Shown here piece after piece: positions 29,460 to 37,128 of a DNA stretch of 64,000 nucleotides. Origin of the DNA: Sphingomonas sp. Leaf407 (lineage in GTDB: Bacteria; Pseudomonadota; Alphaproteobacteria; Sphingomonadales; Sphingomonadaceae); assembly GCF_001425385.1 (NCBI RefSeq), contig NZ_LMQO01000001.1:1292501-1356500 (forward strand), given 5' to 3'. The notes under the pieces are model-generated. The model did no database searches, had not been told where the DNA came from, and worked only from the letters and a program-made list of their open reading frames with translations. The position numbers were made by a program, and so were the translations under genes. Position 1 is the stretch's first letter. Every line of letters starts with the position of its first letter.

Positions 29460-29726
29460 CTATCGCTTGCGCGTGACCATCGGGTCGGGCTTCGGCGGCG
29501 GTTTCCAGCCGGCGGGCGGCTCGACCCGCTGGCGGCTGGTGCCAAGCCCCATCGCGCCCGGCTGCTGGCGGGTCAGCCCGGCGGTGTCGGCAGCACGCGC
29601 GGCATCGGCCTCCGCACCGCCGCGCAGCAGCGCGATCCGGTCGCGCAACTGCCGCGCCCGCTCGAAATCGAGCGCGGCGGCGGCGGCTTCCATCTCGGCG
29701 CGCAGGGATTCGATCGTCTCGGTCAT
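29460..29726 (-). CDS. Small UVR-motif protein
   Basis: An 88-residue protein whose first 35 residues are a UVR motif: IESLRAEMEAAAAALDFERA followed by RQLRDRIALL. The motif is a helical hairpin that lets UvrB and UvrC bind each other and also occurs in Clp adaptors such as McsA. The rest is Pro- and Arg-rich and probably disordered. No other domain is present. It lies between the dienelactone hydrolase and DUF2218 genes on the same strand. The start at 29726 (MTETIESL) was preferred because upstream codons overlap the DUF2218 gene. Confidence 0.75.
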   Translation of the reverse strand: MTETIESLRAEMEAAAAALDFERARQLRDRIALLRGGAEADAARAADTAGLTRQQPGAMGLGTSRQRVEPPAGWKPPPKPDPMVTRKR

Positions 29727-29757
29727 GCGGGGCAAACGCACGACCGGGACGAACGGA

Positions 29758-30075
29758 TCAGCGCCAGTCGAAGGCGAGCGCGCCTTCACGAAAGGCGAAT
29801 CGGTCGAGGTGGCGAGCGACGGCCCCCTTCAGCCCGTCGAGCTGTTCGGCGGAGGTCGCATCGATACGGACGGTCAGCGCGTCGGTGCCGGCGTCGAACG
29901 TCACCAGCGCGTCGCCCGGATGGTCGGCACCACGCGCGTCCTTGGGAAACACGACGGTGCCATGGTCAGGGGTGAACTCGACGGTCAGGTTGTGCTGCCA
30001 GTGCTTGCAGAGCTGCTGGAGATAGCGGCTGGCATGCGGGGTCGGGACGGTCGCGGTGCTGGTGTGGGTGCTCAT
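29758..30075 (-). CDS. DUF2218 family protein
   Basis: A 105-residue protein matching the DUF2218 pattern: PTPHASRYLQQLCKHWQHNL at the start and VARHLDRFAFREGALAFDWR at the end. The biochemical role is unknown. As I remember, DUF2218 genes often stand near iron-siderophore interacting proteins or PadR-type regulators. Here its start overlaps the stop of the PadR-type regulator gene by four bases (ATGA), so the two form a translationally coupled pair. No signal peptide is present, so it should be cytoplasmic. Confidence 0.85.
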   Translation of the reverse strand: MSTHTSTATVPTPHASRYLQQLCKHWQHNLTVEFTPDHGTVVFPKDARGADHPGDALVTFDAGTDALTVRIDATSAEQLDGLKGAVARHLDRFAFREGALAFDWR

Positions 30076-30650
30076 AGCCGTTCGACCTTCTGTGCTGCGT
30101 CGTCGAGAATCGCGGCGACCGCATGGAGCGTATCGGCATCGATCTCGCTGCCGCTCAGCCGGTGGTGGATCGCGGCGCGAAGATTGGCCTTGGCGCGGTG
30201 GATCGGGCCACCGTCGGTGCGGGCGTGGCGTTCGCCCAGCGCCTGCAACCGGGCGAACAGCTCGGCGACCTGCGCGGAAGATTCGGCGAGATGCATGTGC
30301 CCGGCTTCGGTCGCGGCGAAGCGCTTGCGCGTGCCCTCGGCGGCCTGTTCCTCGGTCAGTCCCATGTCGGTCAGCAGCGTGAGCGTGGGATAGACGACGC
30401 CGGGACTCGGCGCATAGGCCCCGCCGCTCAACGCCTCGACCGCCTTGATGAGTTCATAGCCATGGCGGGGTTCGTCGGCGACGAGGCGCAGCAGGAGCAG
30501 CCGCAGTTCGCTCCCGTCGAAGATGCGCCGCCCGCCGCCGCCGCCGCCGCCGGGACGACCGCCCCGGCCCATCGGCCAGTCGCGACCGAACGGGCCGCCG
30601 CGTGAAGGATCGCCGCGGCCGGCGGCGTGATGGTGATGATGTGAAAACAT
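30072..30650 (-). CDS. PadR-family regulator with His-rich N-terminus, NfeR (YqjI)-like
   Basis: A 192-residue winged-helix repressor. The core SELRLLLLRLVADEPRHGYE, ELIKAVEALSGGAYAPSPGV and VYPTLTLLTDMG closely follow E. coli YqjI/NfeR, a nickel-binding PadR-type regulator of the ferric reductase gene nfeF. Like YqjI, it opens with a histidine run (MFSHHHHHAAGRGD) and a Gly/Arg-rich linker, which suggests metal sensing. The start at 30650 has AGGAA 5 bases upstream; an ATG at 30671 lacks a binding site. Two palindromic sites lie just upstream (30677-30726), consistent with autoregulation. The metal and target genes are inferred. Confidence 0.85.
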   Translation of the reverse strand: MFSHHHHHAAGRGDPSRGGPFGRDWPMGRGGRPGGGGGGGRRIFDGSELRLLLLRLVADEPRHGYELIKAVEALSGGAYAPSPGVVYPTLTLLTDMGLTEEQAAEGTRKRFAATEAGHMHLAESSAQVAELFARLQALGERHARTDGGPIHRAKANLRAAIHHRLSGSEIDADTLHAVAAILDDAAQKVERL

Positions 30651-30676
30651 CGGGTTCCTGTCGATTGCCATATCGC

Positions 30677-30726
30677 CAAGATATATCTTGATCGCTTCGC
30701 TGCAAGTAGGCTCAAGATATATTTTC
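30677..30726. promoter_or_regulatory. Candidate operators of the PadR-type regulator
   Basis: CAAGATATATCTTG at 30677-30690 is a perfect 14-base palindrome. A second copy matching 12 of 14 bases lies at 30713-30726. Both are AT-rich islands in GC-rich DNA. They stand between the regulator start (30650) and the divergent rarA start (30794), so they could control the regulator/DUF2218 pair and possibly rarA. Confidence 0.65.
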
Positions 30727-30793
30727 GCTGCATCGTTCGTCCGGTGTACCGCATCTGCTTGGCCGCCGGACGCGCCGCGCCTACATGTCGGGC

Positions 30794-32104
30794 ATGGCCG
30801 ACCTTTTCGCCGACTTCACGCCCCCCGCCCCCGAACCGGTCGCCGATGGGCCGCTGGCCGACCGTTTGCGGCCTGCCTCGCTCGGCGAGGTGGTGGGGCA
30901 GACGCATCTGACCGGTCCCGATGGCGCGATCGGGCGGATGGTCGCGGCGGGGCGGCTGTCGTCGATGGTGTTGTGGGGGCCGCCCGGCACCGGCAAGACC
31001 ACGATCGCGCGGCTGCTCGCGGCGGCGGTGGGGCTGCGCTATGCTCAAATATCGGCAGTATTTTCGGGTGTCGCCGATCTCAAGAAGGTCTTTGCCGAGG
31101 CACGTGACCACGGCCGGTTGGGCAAGCGGACGTTGCTGTTCGTCGACGAGATCCACCGCTTCAATCGCGCGCAGCAGGACGGGTTCCTGCCCTATGTCGA
31201 GGATGGCACCGTCACGTTGGTCGGGGCGACGACCGAGAATCCGTCGTTCGAGCTGAACGCCGCGCTGCTCAGCCGGGCGCAGGTGCTGATCCTCCACCGG
31301 CTGGACGCGGGCGCGCTCGCCGAGTTGCTGGCGCGGGCGGAAGGTGTCGAGGGACGCCCCCTGCCGCTCGACGAAGCGGCGCGCGCCGCGCTGATCGCCA
31401 GTGCCGATGGCGACGGGCGGTTCCTGCTCAATCAGGCCGAGACGCTGTTCGCGATTGCGCTGGACGCACCGCTCGATCCGGCGGGGCTGTCGGCGCTGCT
31501 CCAGCGGCGGGTGGCGGTGTACGACAAGGACCGCGAGGGGCATTACAACCTCATCTCCGCGCTCCACAAATCGCTGCGCGGATCGGACCCGCAGACGGCG
31601 CTCTATTATATGGCGCGGATGCTGAGCGCCGGCGAGGAACCGCTCTACGTGCTGCGGCGGCTGACGCGGTTCGCGTCGGAGGACATCGGCCTCGCCGACC
31701 CGCAGGCGCTGGTGCAGTGTCTTGCCGCCAAGGACGCCTATGATTTTCTCGGCAGTCCCGAGGGCGAACTGGCGATCGTGCAGGCGTGCCTCTACTGCGC
31801 GACCGCGCCCAAATCGAACGCGGCGTACACGGCGCAAAAGGCGGCGTGGAAATCGGCGCGCGAGACGGGATCGCTGATGCCGCCGCCATCGATCCTCAAC
31901 GCGCCGACCCGGCTGATGAAGGACATCGGCTATGGCAAGGGCTATGCCTATGACCATGACCATGCGGACGGGTTTTCCGGCGCGGATTACTGGCCCGAGG
32001 CAATGGCGGCGCAGCGCTTCTACGAGCCCAGCGGACGCGGGTTCGAGCAGCGGATCGCCGAGCGGATGACATGGTGGGACGAGCGCCGCCGGACCGGGGA
32101 GTGA
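30794..32104 (+). CDS. rarA: Replication-associated recombination protein A (AAA+ ATPase)
   Basis: RarA/MgsA is a clamp-loader-like ATPase that acts at stalled forks with SSB. The 436-residue product has Walker A WGPPGTGKTT at 61-70, Walker B LFVDEIHRFNRAQQD, the sensor region GATTENPSFELNAALLSR and the C-terminal tetramerisation part LISALHKSLRGSDPQTALYY. These are the family hallmarks. An ATG at 30785 is also in frame; 30794 (MADLFAD) matches homologues better. Its stop overlaps the GTG of the next gene by four bases. Confidence 0.95.
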   Translation: MADLFADFTPPAPEPVADGPLADRLRPASLGEVVGQTHLTGPDGAIGRMVAAGRLSSMVLWGPPGTGKTTIARLLAAAVGLRYAQISAVFSGVADLKKVFAEARDHGRLGKRTLLFVDEIHRFNRAQQDGFLPYVEDGTVTLVGATTENPSFELNAALLSRAQVLILHRLDAGALAELLARAEGVEGRPLPLDEAARAALIASADGDGRFLLNQAETLFAIALDAPLDPAGLSALLQRRVAVYDKDREGHYNLISALHKSLRGSDPQTALYYMARMLSAGEEPLYVLRRLTRFASEDIGLADPQALVQCLAAKDAYDFLGSPEGELAIVQACLYCATAPKSNAAYTAQKAAWKSARETGSLMPPPSILNAPTRLMKDIGYGKGYAYDHDHADGFSGADYWPEAMAAQRFYEPSGRGFEQRIAERMTWWDERRRTGE

Positions 32105-32970
32105 GGTCACGCTTCACCCGCTTCGCCGGGATCGACTGGTCGGGACAGGCGGTGGCGCGGCCCAAGGGGCTGGCGGTGGCGGTGGCGGTGGCCGGGCCGG
32201 GAGACGATGCCCCGGTGCTGGTCGAGCGGCCGGGCGGGTGGTCGCGGGATGACGTGTGCGAGTGGCTGCTGGCGACACGCGACGATGTGTTGATCGGGCT
32301 CGACCTGTCGCCCGCGCTGCCGTTCTGCGATCATGGCGCCTATTTCCCGGGATGGGATGCCTCGCCGGCCTACGCCAAGGCGCTGTGGGCGATGGTCGAG
32401 GCGCTGGCGGGCGACGATCCGCATCTGGGAGTATCGTCGGTGGTGGCGCATGGCGAGATCGCCCGGCATTTCCGCCAACGCTTCGCGTGTGGCGATCGAT
32501 TCGAGGCGGGACGCGGGCGGTTGCGGGTGTGCGAGGTGGCGCAGCGCGCGGCGGGGCTGTCGCCGACCAGTTGCTTCAACCTGATCGGCGCGGCGCAGGT
32601 CGGCAAGTCGAGCCTGACCGGCATGCGCGTGCTGCACCGGCTGGGTGGCCAAGTACCGGTGTGGCCGTTCGATCCGGTGCCTGAGCGGGGGCCGGTGATC
32701 GTCGAAATCTATACCACCATCGCCGCGCGGGCGGCAGGAGTGCGGCCCGGGCGGAGCAAGCTGCGCGATGGGCCGGCGCTCGACGCCGCGCTGGCGGTGC
32801 TGGGCAGCGCGGGGCATGCGCCGCTCAGGCGGTATGACGATCATGCGACCGATGCCGTACTGAGCGCGGCATGGTTGCGGCGGGTGGCTGATGCCCCGGC
32901 GTTGTGGGCGCCGGCGGGGATGACGCCGGCGGTCGCGCGGACCGAGGGATGGACGTTCGGCGTCGGCTGA
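32101..32970 (+). CDS. RNase H-fold-like hypothetical protein coupled to rarA
   Basis: I do not recognise the exact family; the 289-residue product has a spacing of acidic residues that resembles RNase H/RuvC-type or DUF429-type proteins. These are GIDWSG near residue 10, LIGLDLSPALP near 65, PVIVEIYTTIAARA near 200 and DDHATDAVLSAAWLRR near 245. A Gly/Lys segment GAAQVGKSS resembles a P-loop but lacks the full pattern. The GTG start at 32101 lies inside the rarA stop (GTGA), so translation is coupled. Upstream in-frame codons fall inside rarA. A nuclease role at stalled forks is a guess from fold and neighbour. Confidence 0.7.
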   Translation: MRSRFTRFAGIDWSGQAVARPKGLAVAVAVAGPGDDAPVLVERPGGWSRDDVCEWLLATRDDVLIGLDLSPALPFCDHGAYFPGWDASPAYAKALWAMVEALAGDDPHLGVSSVVAHGEIARHFRQRFACGDRFEAGRGRLRVCEVAQRAAGLSPTSCFNLIGAAQVGKSSLTGMRVLHRLGGQVPVWPFDPVPERGPVIVEIYTTIAARAAGVRPGRSKLRDGPALDAALAVLGSAGHAPLRRYDDHATDAVLSAAWLRRVADAPALWAPAGMTPAVARTEGWTFGVG

Positions 32971-32985
32971 CCTTCCGGTTCGGGA

Positions 32986-33014
32986 TTGACCACGGCGCGC
33001 GGCAAATCTAACGC
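32986..33014 (+). promoter_or_regulatory. Candidate promoter for tRNA-Thr
   Basis: TTGACC (32986-32991) and TAACGC (33009-33014) are 17 bases apart, and transcription would start near 33021, a few bases ahead of the mature tRNA. The -10 match is weak. Confidence 0.4.
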
Positions 33015-33027
33015 AAGGGTCCGGTCG

Positions 33028-33100
33028 GCCGGTTTAGCTCAGATGGTAGAGCAGCGGTTTTGTAAACCGAAGGTCGCGGGTTCGATTCCTGCAACCGGCA
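33028..33100 (+). tRNA. tRNA-Thr (anticodon UGU)
   Basis: A 73-base cloverleaf: acceptor arms GCCGGTT and AACCGGC with discriminator A, D-arm GCTCAGATGGTAGAGC, anticodon arm CGGTT-TTGTAAA-ACCG with anticodon TGT, and T-arm GCGGGTTCGATTCCTGC. The 3' CCA is not encoded (CCG follows). It reads ACA codons and probably other Thr codons by wobble. It lies between the RNase H-fold-like gene and a convergent GST gene, with no integrase or duplicated 3' end beside it. Confidence 0.95.
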
Positions 33101-33105
33101 CCGGA

Positions 33106-33756
33106 TCAGGCATAGGCATAGGCATAGGGCCCGCCCTTCGCGAGCGCCGCCTGATAGGCCGGGCGGGCGTGGATGCGCTCCAGCCACGCGATGGTGCGCG
33201 GGCGGGTGGCGTCGAGGCCGGCACGGCTGCGCGCGGCTTCGAGCGGAAAGCTCATCATGATGTCGGCGGCGGTCATCGCGTCGCCGGCGAACCAGTCGTT
33301 CGCCGCCAGATGCGCCTCGACATAGTCGAGGTGGACGTCGATCATCGGCTGCACCTTCTTCTGCGCCGCCTTGCCGAGCAGGGGCACGCGGCCTAGCACC
33401 AGCTTGACCAGCAGCGGCGGCATCAGCGATCCTTCGGCATAGTGGAGGAAGTGGCGATAATGCAGCGCCGCGCGGCGATGGCGCGGCGTGCCGAGCCGGC
33501 CGTCGGCCTTCTCGACCAGATATTCGACGATCGCCCCCGTTTCCGCCACGACCAGCGGGTCGCCGGGGACGCCGGCGTCGCCGTCCTCGATCACCGGCGA
33601 CTTGCCGAGCGGATGGATGCGACGCAGTTCGGGCGGGGCGAGCATCGTCGTCTTGTTCCGCTGATAGTGGCGTACGGTATAGGGCATGGCCAGTTCCTCG
33701 AGCAGCCAGAGCACGCGCTGCGAGCGGGAGTTTTCGAGGTGGTGGACGGTTATCAT
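33106..33756 (-). CDS. Glutathione S-transferase
   Basis: A 216-residue GST with an N-terminal domain ITVHHLENSRSQRVLWLLEE and the glutathione-binding stretch HPLGKSPVIEDG followed by VVAETGAIVEYLVE. The C-terminal helical domain has WFAGDAMTAADIMMSFPLEA with the conserved N-capping residues. It resembles bacterial enzymes close to yeast GTT1/GTT2. The start at 33756 has GGGAGG seven bases upstream. It ends six bases from the convergent tRNA gene. Substrate unknown. Confidence 0.9.
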   Translation of the reverse strand: MITVHHLENSRSQRVLWLLEELAMPYTVRHYQRNKTTMLAPPELRRIHPLGKSPVIEDGDAGVPGDPLVVAETGAIVEYLVEKADGRLGTPRHRRAALHYRHFLHYAEGSLMPPLLVKLVLGRVPLLGKAAQKKVQPMIDVHLDYVEAHLAANDWFAGDAMTAADIMMSFPLEAARSRAGLDATRPRTIAWLERIHARPAYQAALAKGGPYAYAYA

Positions 33757-33819
33757 CGGTGGGCCTCCCCGGGGCGTAAGGTCTGGTAGAGCAATGCGGG
33801 AGGGGGGAGAGAGTTGCAC

Positions 33820-34010
33820 GGCGCGCCGGGCGACGCGCAGCGAAGCAGCGCCGCGCCGTACGAGGCGCGCCCGGCCGGCGGCGCTGGCAGCGCCGTCCGA
33901 CGACACGGGCTTTGCCCGTGGCGGGTGTTGGCTGCGGGTGGAACTGCTGTCCGCCGAGGGACGCAGCGTCGGCGTGTATAGATTCCGGCCTTCGCCGGAA
34001 TGACGATGGG
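33820..34010. repeat. 191-base dispersed repeat, copy B
   Basis: Together with copy C this fills the 729-base gap 33757-34485, which has no credible gene. It starts GGCGCGCCGGGCGACGCGC and ends with the palindrome ATTCCGGCCTTCGCCGGAAT. Copies B and C are collinear over 191 bases and differ at only about a dozen and a half positions. The 5' half matches copy A at 3160. Confidence 0.85.
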
Positions 34011-34058
34011 GTTAGTCGGGGCGGTTCGCGTCGACGACGCTCGACGTCCAATTCCCCC

Positions 34059-34274
34059 CAAAGTTTACAAAGTTAACACTAACGGCGCGCCGGGCGAGGC
34101 GCAGCGAAGCAGCGCCGCGCCGCCTGAGGCGCGCCCGGCCGGCGGCGCGAAAAGCGCCGTCCGACGACGCGGGCTTTGCCCGTGGCGGGTGTTGGCGGCG
34201 GGTGGAACTGCTGTCCGCCGAGGGCCGCAGCGTCGGCGTGTATGGATTCCGGCCTTCGCCGGAATGACGAGGGG
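34059..34274. repeat. 191-base dispersed repeat, copy C, preceded by CAAAGTT direct repeat
   Basis: CAAAGTT-TA-CAAAGTT at 34059-34074 stands just ahead of the repeat proper (34084-34274), whose start-to-start distance from copy B is 264 bases. It contains the same internal dyads and ends with the same ATTCCGG/CCGGAAT palindrome. Beyond it, 34383-34410 holds a single CCCCTCCCTTCGAGGGAGGG palindrome. Nothing in the gap looks coding. Confidence 0.85.
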
Positions 34275-34415
34275 ATGGTTTGCGGTCGCGACGCTTGGCA
34301 TCGTGCGGGCATGGCTTGAAATGCGGTATGTAGGACAGGGCGTTCGCTTCCCAAGCGGCCGCGCTTGCGGGACCCTGCCCACCCCCGGCCCCTCCCTTCG
34401 AGGGAGGGGATGCCT

Positions 34416-34457
34416 GAAACGGAACCGCCGCCGTATCCGGTCGGGATACGGCGGCGG
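34416..34457 (-). terminator. Terminator of recA
   Basis: On the minus strand CCGCCGCCGTATCC and GGATACGGCGGCGG form a perfect 14-bp stem with a five-base loop, followed by TTCCGTTTC. It begins 29 bases after the recA stop. Confidence 0.72.
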
Positions 34458-34485
34458 TGGCGATCAATAACGATCGACGCGATCC

Positions 34486-35571
34486 TTACAGATCGTCCTC
34501 GGCATCGGGGCCGGCCATCATTTCCTCGGCGACCTTTTCGGTGCGCTGACGGATCGAGGCTTCGAGCTTGTCGCGCAGTTCGGGGTGTTCGTTCAGGAAG
34601 GTCTTGGCGTTCTCACGCCCCTGCCCGATGCGCACGCTGTCGTAGCTGAACCACGCGCCCGACTTCTCGACGAGGCCCGCCTTGACACCCAAGTCGAGGA
34701 TTTCGCCGATCTTCGAGATGCCCTGCCCGTACATGATGTCGAATTCGACCTGCTTGAACGGCGGGGCGACCTTGTTCTTGACCACCTTTACGCGGGTTGC
34801 GTTGCCGATGATCTCGTCGCGGTCCTTGATCTGGCCGGTGCGACGGATGTCGAGACGGACCGAGGCGTAGAATTTGAGCGCGTTGCCGCCGGTCGTCGTC
34901 TCCGGGTTGCCGTACATCACGCCGATCTTCATGCGGAGCTGGTTGATGAAGATCACCATGCAGCGCGAACGGCTGATCGAACCGGTCAGCTTGCGCAGGG
35001 ATTGCGACATGAGCCGCGCCTGAAGGCCGACGTGGCTGTCGCCCATCTCGCCCTCGATCTCGGCGCGGGGAACGAGTGCTGCGACCGAATCGACCACCAG
35101 CACGTCGATCGCGTTCGAGCGGACCAGCGTGTCGACGATTTCGAGCGCCTGTTCGCCGGTGTCGGGCTGCGACACGATGAGCTCGTCGATGTTGACGCCG
35201 AGCTTCTTGGCATAGACCGGGTCGAGCGCGTGTTCGGCGTCGACGAAGGCGACGGTGCCGCCGCCCTTCTGCGCTTCGGCCAGCACGTGCAGCGACAAGG
35301 TGGTCTTGCCCGACGATTCGGGGCCGTAGATCTCGATCACGCGGCCGCGCGGCAGGCCACCGACGCCGAGTGCGATGTCGAGGCCGAGCGACCCGGTCGA
35401 GATCACCTCGACCTGCATCGTCTCCTTCTGGCCCAGCTTCATCGCCGACCCCTTGCCGAAGGCACGGTCGATCTGTGCCAGCGCGGCGTCGAGCGCCTTC
35501 TGCCGCTCGCTTGCCGCCTTGTCGTTTGCTGCCGCCATCTTGCTATCGACCGCCTTAAGATTTGCCGCCAT
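34486..35571 (-). CDS. recA: Recombinase A
   Basis: RecA forms filaments on single-stranded DNA, drives strand exchange and triggers LexA cleavage. The 361-residue product has Walker [10 protein letters not shown], the segment [14 protein letters not shown] and the L2 loop region [20 protein letters not shown] in canonical form. The acidic C-terminus ends DAEDDL. About 20 residues precede the usual N-terminus ([18 protein letters not shown]), as in other alphaproteobacteria. It has its own promoter with a possible SOS box and its own terminator, so it is a single-gene unit. Confidence 0.98.
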   Translation of the reverse strand: MAANLKAVDSKMAAANDKAASERQKALDAALAQIDRAFGKGSAMKLGQKETMQVEVISTGSLGLDIALGVGGLPRGRVIEIYGPESSGKTTLSLHVLAEAQKGGGTVAFVDAEHALDPVYAKKLGVNIDELIVSQPDTGEQALEIVDTLVRSNAIDVLVVDSVAALVPRAEIEGEMGDSHVGLQARLMSQSLRKLTGSISRSRCMVIFINQLRMKIGVMYGNPETTTGGNALKFYASVRLDIRRTGQIKDRDEIIGNATRVKVVKNKVAPPFKQVEFDIMYGQGISKIGEILDLGVKAGLVEKSGAWFSYDSVRIGQGRENAKTFLNEHPELRDKLEASIRQRTEKVAEEMMAGPDAEDDL

Positions 35572-35628
35572 GTCCAGCCTTTCGCGTAGAGCAACCGCGT
35601 CGAGGGTTCAACGCAATCCGTTGACACT

Positions 35629-35657
35629 CATGTATTCGTTTTGTTCCCGTTCCGCAA
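35629..35657 (-). promoter_or_regulatory. Candidate recA promoter with SOS (LexA) box
   Basis: On the minus strand TTGCGG (35652-35657) and TACATG (35629-35634) are 17 bases apart. Within the spacer, read on the plus strand, GTTT-N7-GTTC at 35638-35652 matches seven of eight bases of the alphaproteobacterial LexA box GTTC-N7-GTTC. The overlap of operator and promoter spacer is what repression would need. Confidence 0.5.
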
Positions 35658-35723
35658 GTCCGGTGGAACGGCGTTCCATCCGGCTTGCGCGTGGTTCCAG
35701 AGTCTTATTCATGTGGATAGGAA

Positions 35724-35806
35724 CGTCGCCCCAGCGAAGGCTGGGGCCTCAGGCGGCATTTGTCGCGCATCAGCCCCGGGAGATCCCAGCCTTCGCTGGG
35801 ATGACG
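35724..35806. repeat. Paired palindromic repeat, CCAGCGAAGGCTGG family
   Basis: Two arms of about 23 bases, CGTCGCCCCAGCGAAGGC... and its near reverse complement ...GCCTTCGCTGGGATGACG, stand 37 bases apart between recA and the TPR-like gene. Each arm is itself a palindrome. A single arm of the family recurs at 53071-53093. Confidence 0.8.
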
Positions 35807-35833
35807 CTTGTTTCGGGATGGGCGAATCAACCT

Positions 35834-36997
35834 TTAGCTACCCTGCCGGCTGCGAACCTCGGCCATCTGGCGCTTGGCCGCCGCGCTCATCGCCTCGGTT
35901 TCGGTCAGGTCGACGATGTGGACGGTCAACTGTCCAACCCGCTGCCGGATGCGGGTGCCGGTCGCGATGCCGATTGTGCCACGTATGGTGAAGCGGTCGA
36001 TGCGGTAGGTGCCGGGGCTGCCCGCCGGGACGTCGAGCGGAACGTAGCGCCGGTCGGCGACCTGATCGAGAATCACCTGTCGCCATTGGCCGAGACCTGA
36101 GGTTTGCAGCACCTCTGCATCGGCGGTCCGGCCATCGGGGCGGACCCAATAGCCCACATCGGCGAAGCGGATGCGCGAGTCGTTCCAGCCGCCGATGGGG
36201 AAGGACAGGTCGGTAAATTGCGCCGGATCGATATTCTCGATCGGACGCGAGAACAGCAGCCTGGGCTGCGCGTCGGCCGACTGGCGCAGACGCGCCGCCA
36301 GCGCGTCTACCGCGCCCTTGTCGCCCTTGCGGATGGCGATGCGCGCGCGCAGGATGTCGCGCAGTTCGACGATGGTGCGGTCGCCGGGGCCGGCAAGGGT
36401 CACGGCCTGCGTGGCGAAGCGTTCGGCGCGGTCATATTGTTCGCGCAGCATCGCCAGCCATGCGCGACGGAACGCGGCACCGGCGGCGATATTGGCGTGC
36501 CCCGCCTCGATCGCGTGGCGTTGCGCCGTGCCGTACATCTCGTCGGCCGTCGCGGTCTGGCCCATTCCGAGGATATTGTCGGCGAAGCTCAGTTCCTCGG
36601 TCAGCGTCGCGGGATTGCCCTCGCCGACATGTTCGCGCAGCACCAGCACGTTGTTGCGCGCCGACGTGCGCCACAGGTCCGCATCGCCTTCATGTTCGGC
36701 GACGGTCGCGAGCGTCGCGTACAGGCTGGACACCGGCCCCGGGAGTTGCGCGGCATGATCGCGGTTGCGACGGATCGATGCCTGCAGGGTGCGGCGGGCA
36801 TCGACGTAGCGGCCGCCGGTGAATTGTTCGACCGATGCCTGGAGCGAGGCCTCGACGTCCTCCGCCGGCGGACAGGCGCGGGCGAGGCAATCGGCCAGCG
36901 CCTGTTCGGCGCGTTGGCCGACGACGATGATGTCCGCCGGCTGGGCGGGTTGCGGGGTAGCGGCCTGGGCCAGCAGGAGCAGCGCGGAGACGATCAT
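35834..36997 (-). CDS. Secreted TPR-like protein with TonB-like C-terminus
   Basis: A 387-residue protein not recognised by name. It starts with a signal-like segment MIVSALLLLAQAATPQ, then a stretch DIIVVGQR that is common just after signal peptides of TonB-dependent receptors in sphingomonads. Residues about 60-270 are alternating Ala-rich helices with TPR-like spacing. The C-terminal part VGYWVRPDGRTADAEVLQTS recalls the TonB C-terminal (energy transducer) fold. It is probably periplasmic. The start at 36997 was chosen over an upstream in-frame ATG because it exposes the signal segment. Confidence 0.65.
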   Translation of the reverse strand: MIVSALLLLAQAATPQPAQPADIIVVGQRAEQALADCLARACPPAEDVEASLQASVEQFTGGRYVDARRTLQASIRRNRDHAAQLPGPVSSLYATLATVAEHEGDADLWRTSARNNVLVLREHVGEGNPATLTEELSFADNILGMGQTATADEMYGTAQRHAIEAGHANIAAGAAFRRAWLAMLREQYDRAERFATQAVTLAGPGDRTIVELRDILRARIAIRKGDKGAVDALAARLRQSADAQPRLLFSRPIENIDPAQFTDLSFPIGGWNDSRIRFADVGYWVRPDGRTADAEVLQTSGLGQWRQVILDQVADRRYVPLDVPAGSPGTYRIDRFTIRGTIGIATGTRIRQRVGQLTVHIVDLTETEAMSAAAKRQMAEVRSRQGS

Positions 36998-37128
36998 ATA
37001 CGGATGGTCATCCGCTCCCCATGCGCTGTCAAGCATGAGAACGTTCCCGAATATGGCGCTATTTCAAAACACTTGCCTATGCGTTCCGGGGTGCCGGCCT
37101 GCTCGTCTGCGAACTTCCCGCCGAGCCC

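Noticed and set aside
30428-32110. A 560-codon minus-strand open frame opposite rarA
   Set aside because: The rarA product has all AAA+ motifs, and the antisense frame also runs through the PadR-type gene in a different frame.
32560-32620. P-loop in the RNase H-fold-like protein (GAAQVGKSS)
   Set aside because: It lacks the full GxxxxGK[ST] spacing with a preceding hydrophobic strand and a Walker B partner.
33028-33100. tRNA-Thr as an integration site of a genomic island
   Set aside because: There is no integrase gene nearby and no second copy of the tRNA 3' end in the window. The neighbouring genes look like core genes.
33820-34274. The 191-base repeats as an insertion sequence
   Set aside because: They are too short for a transposase gene, contain no coding signal, and lack target-site duplications visible by eye.
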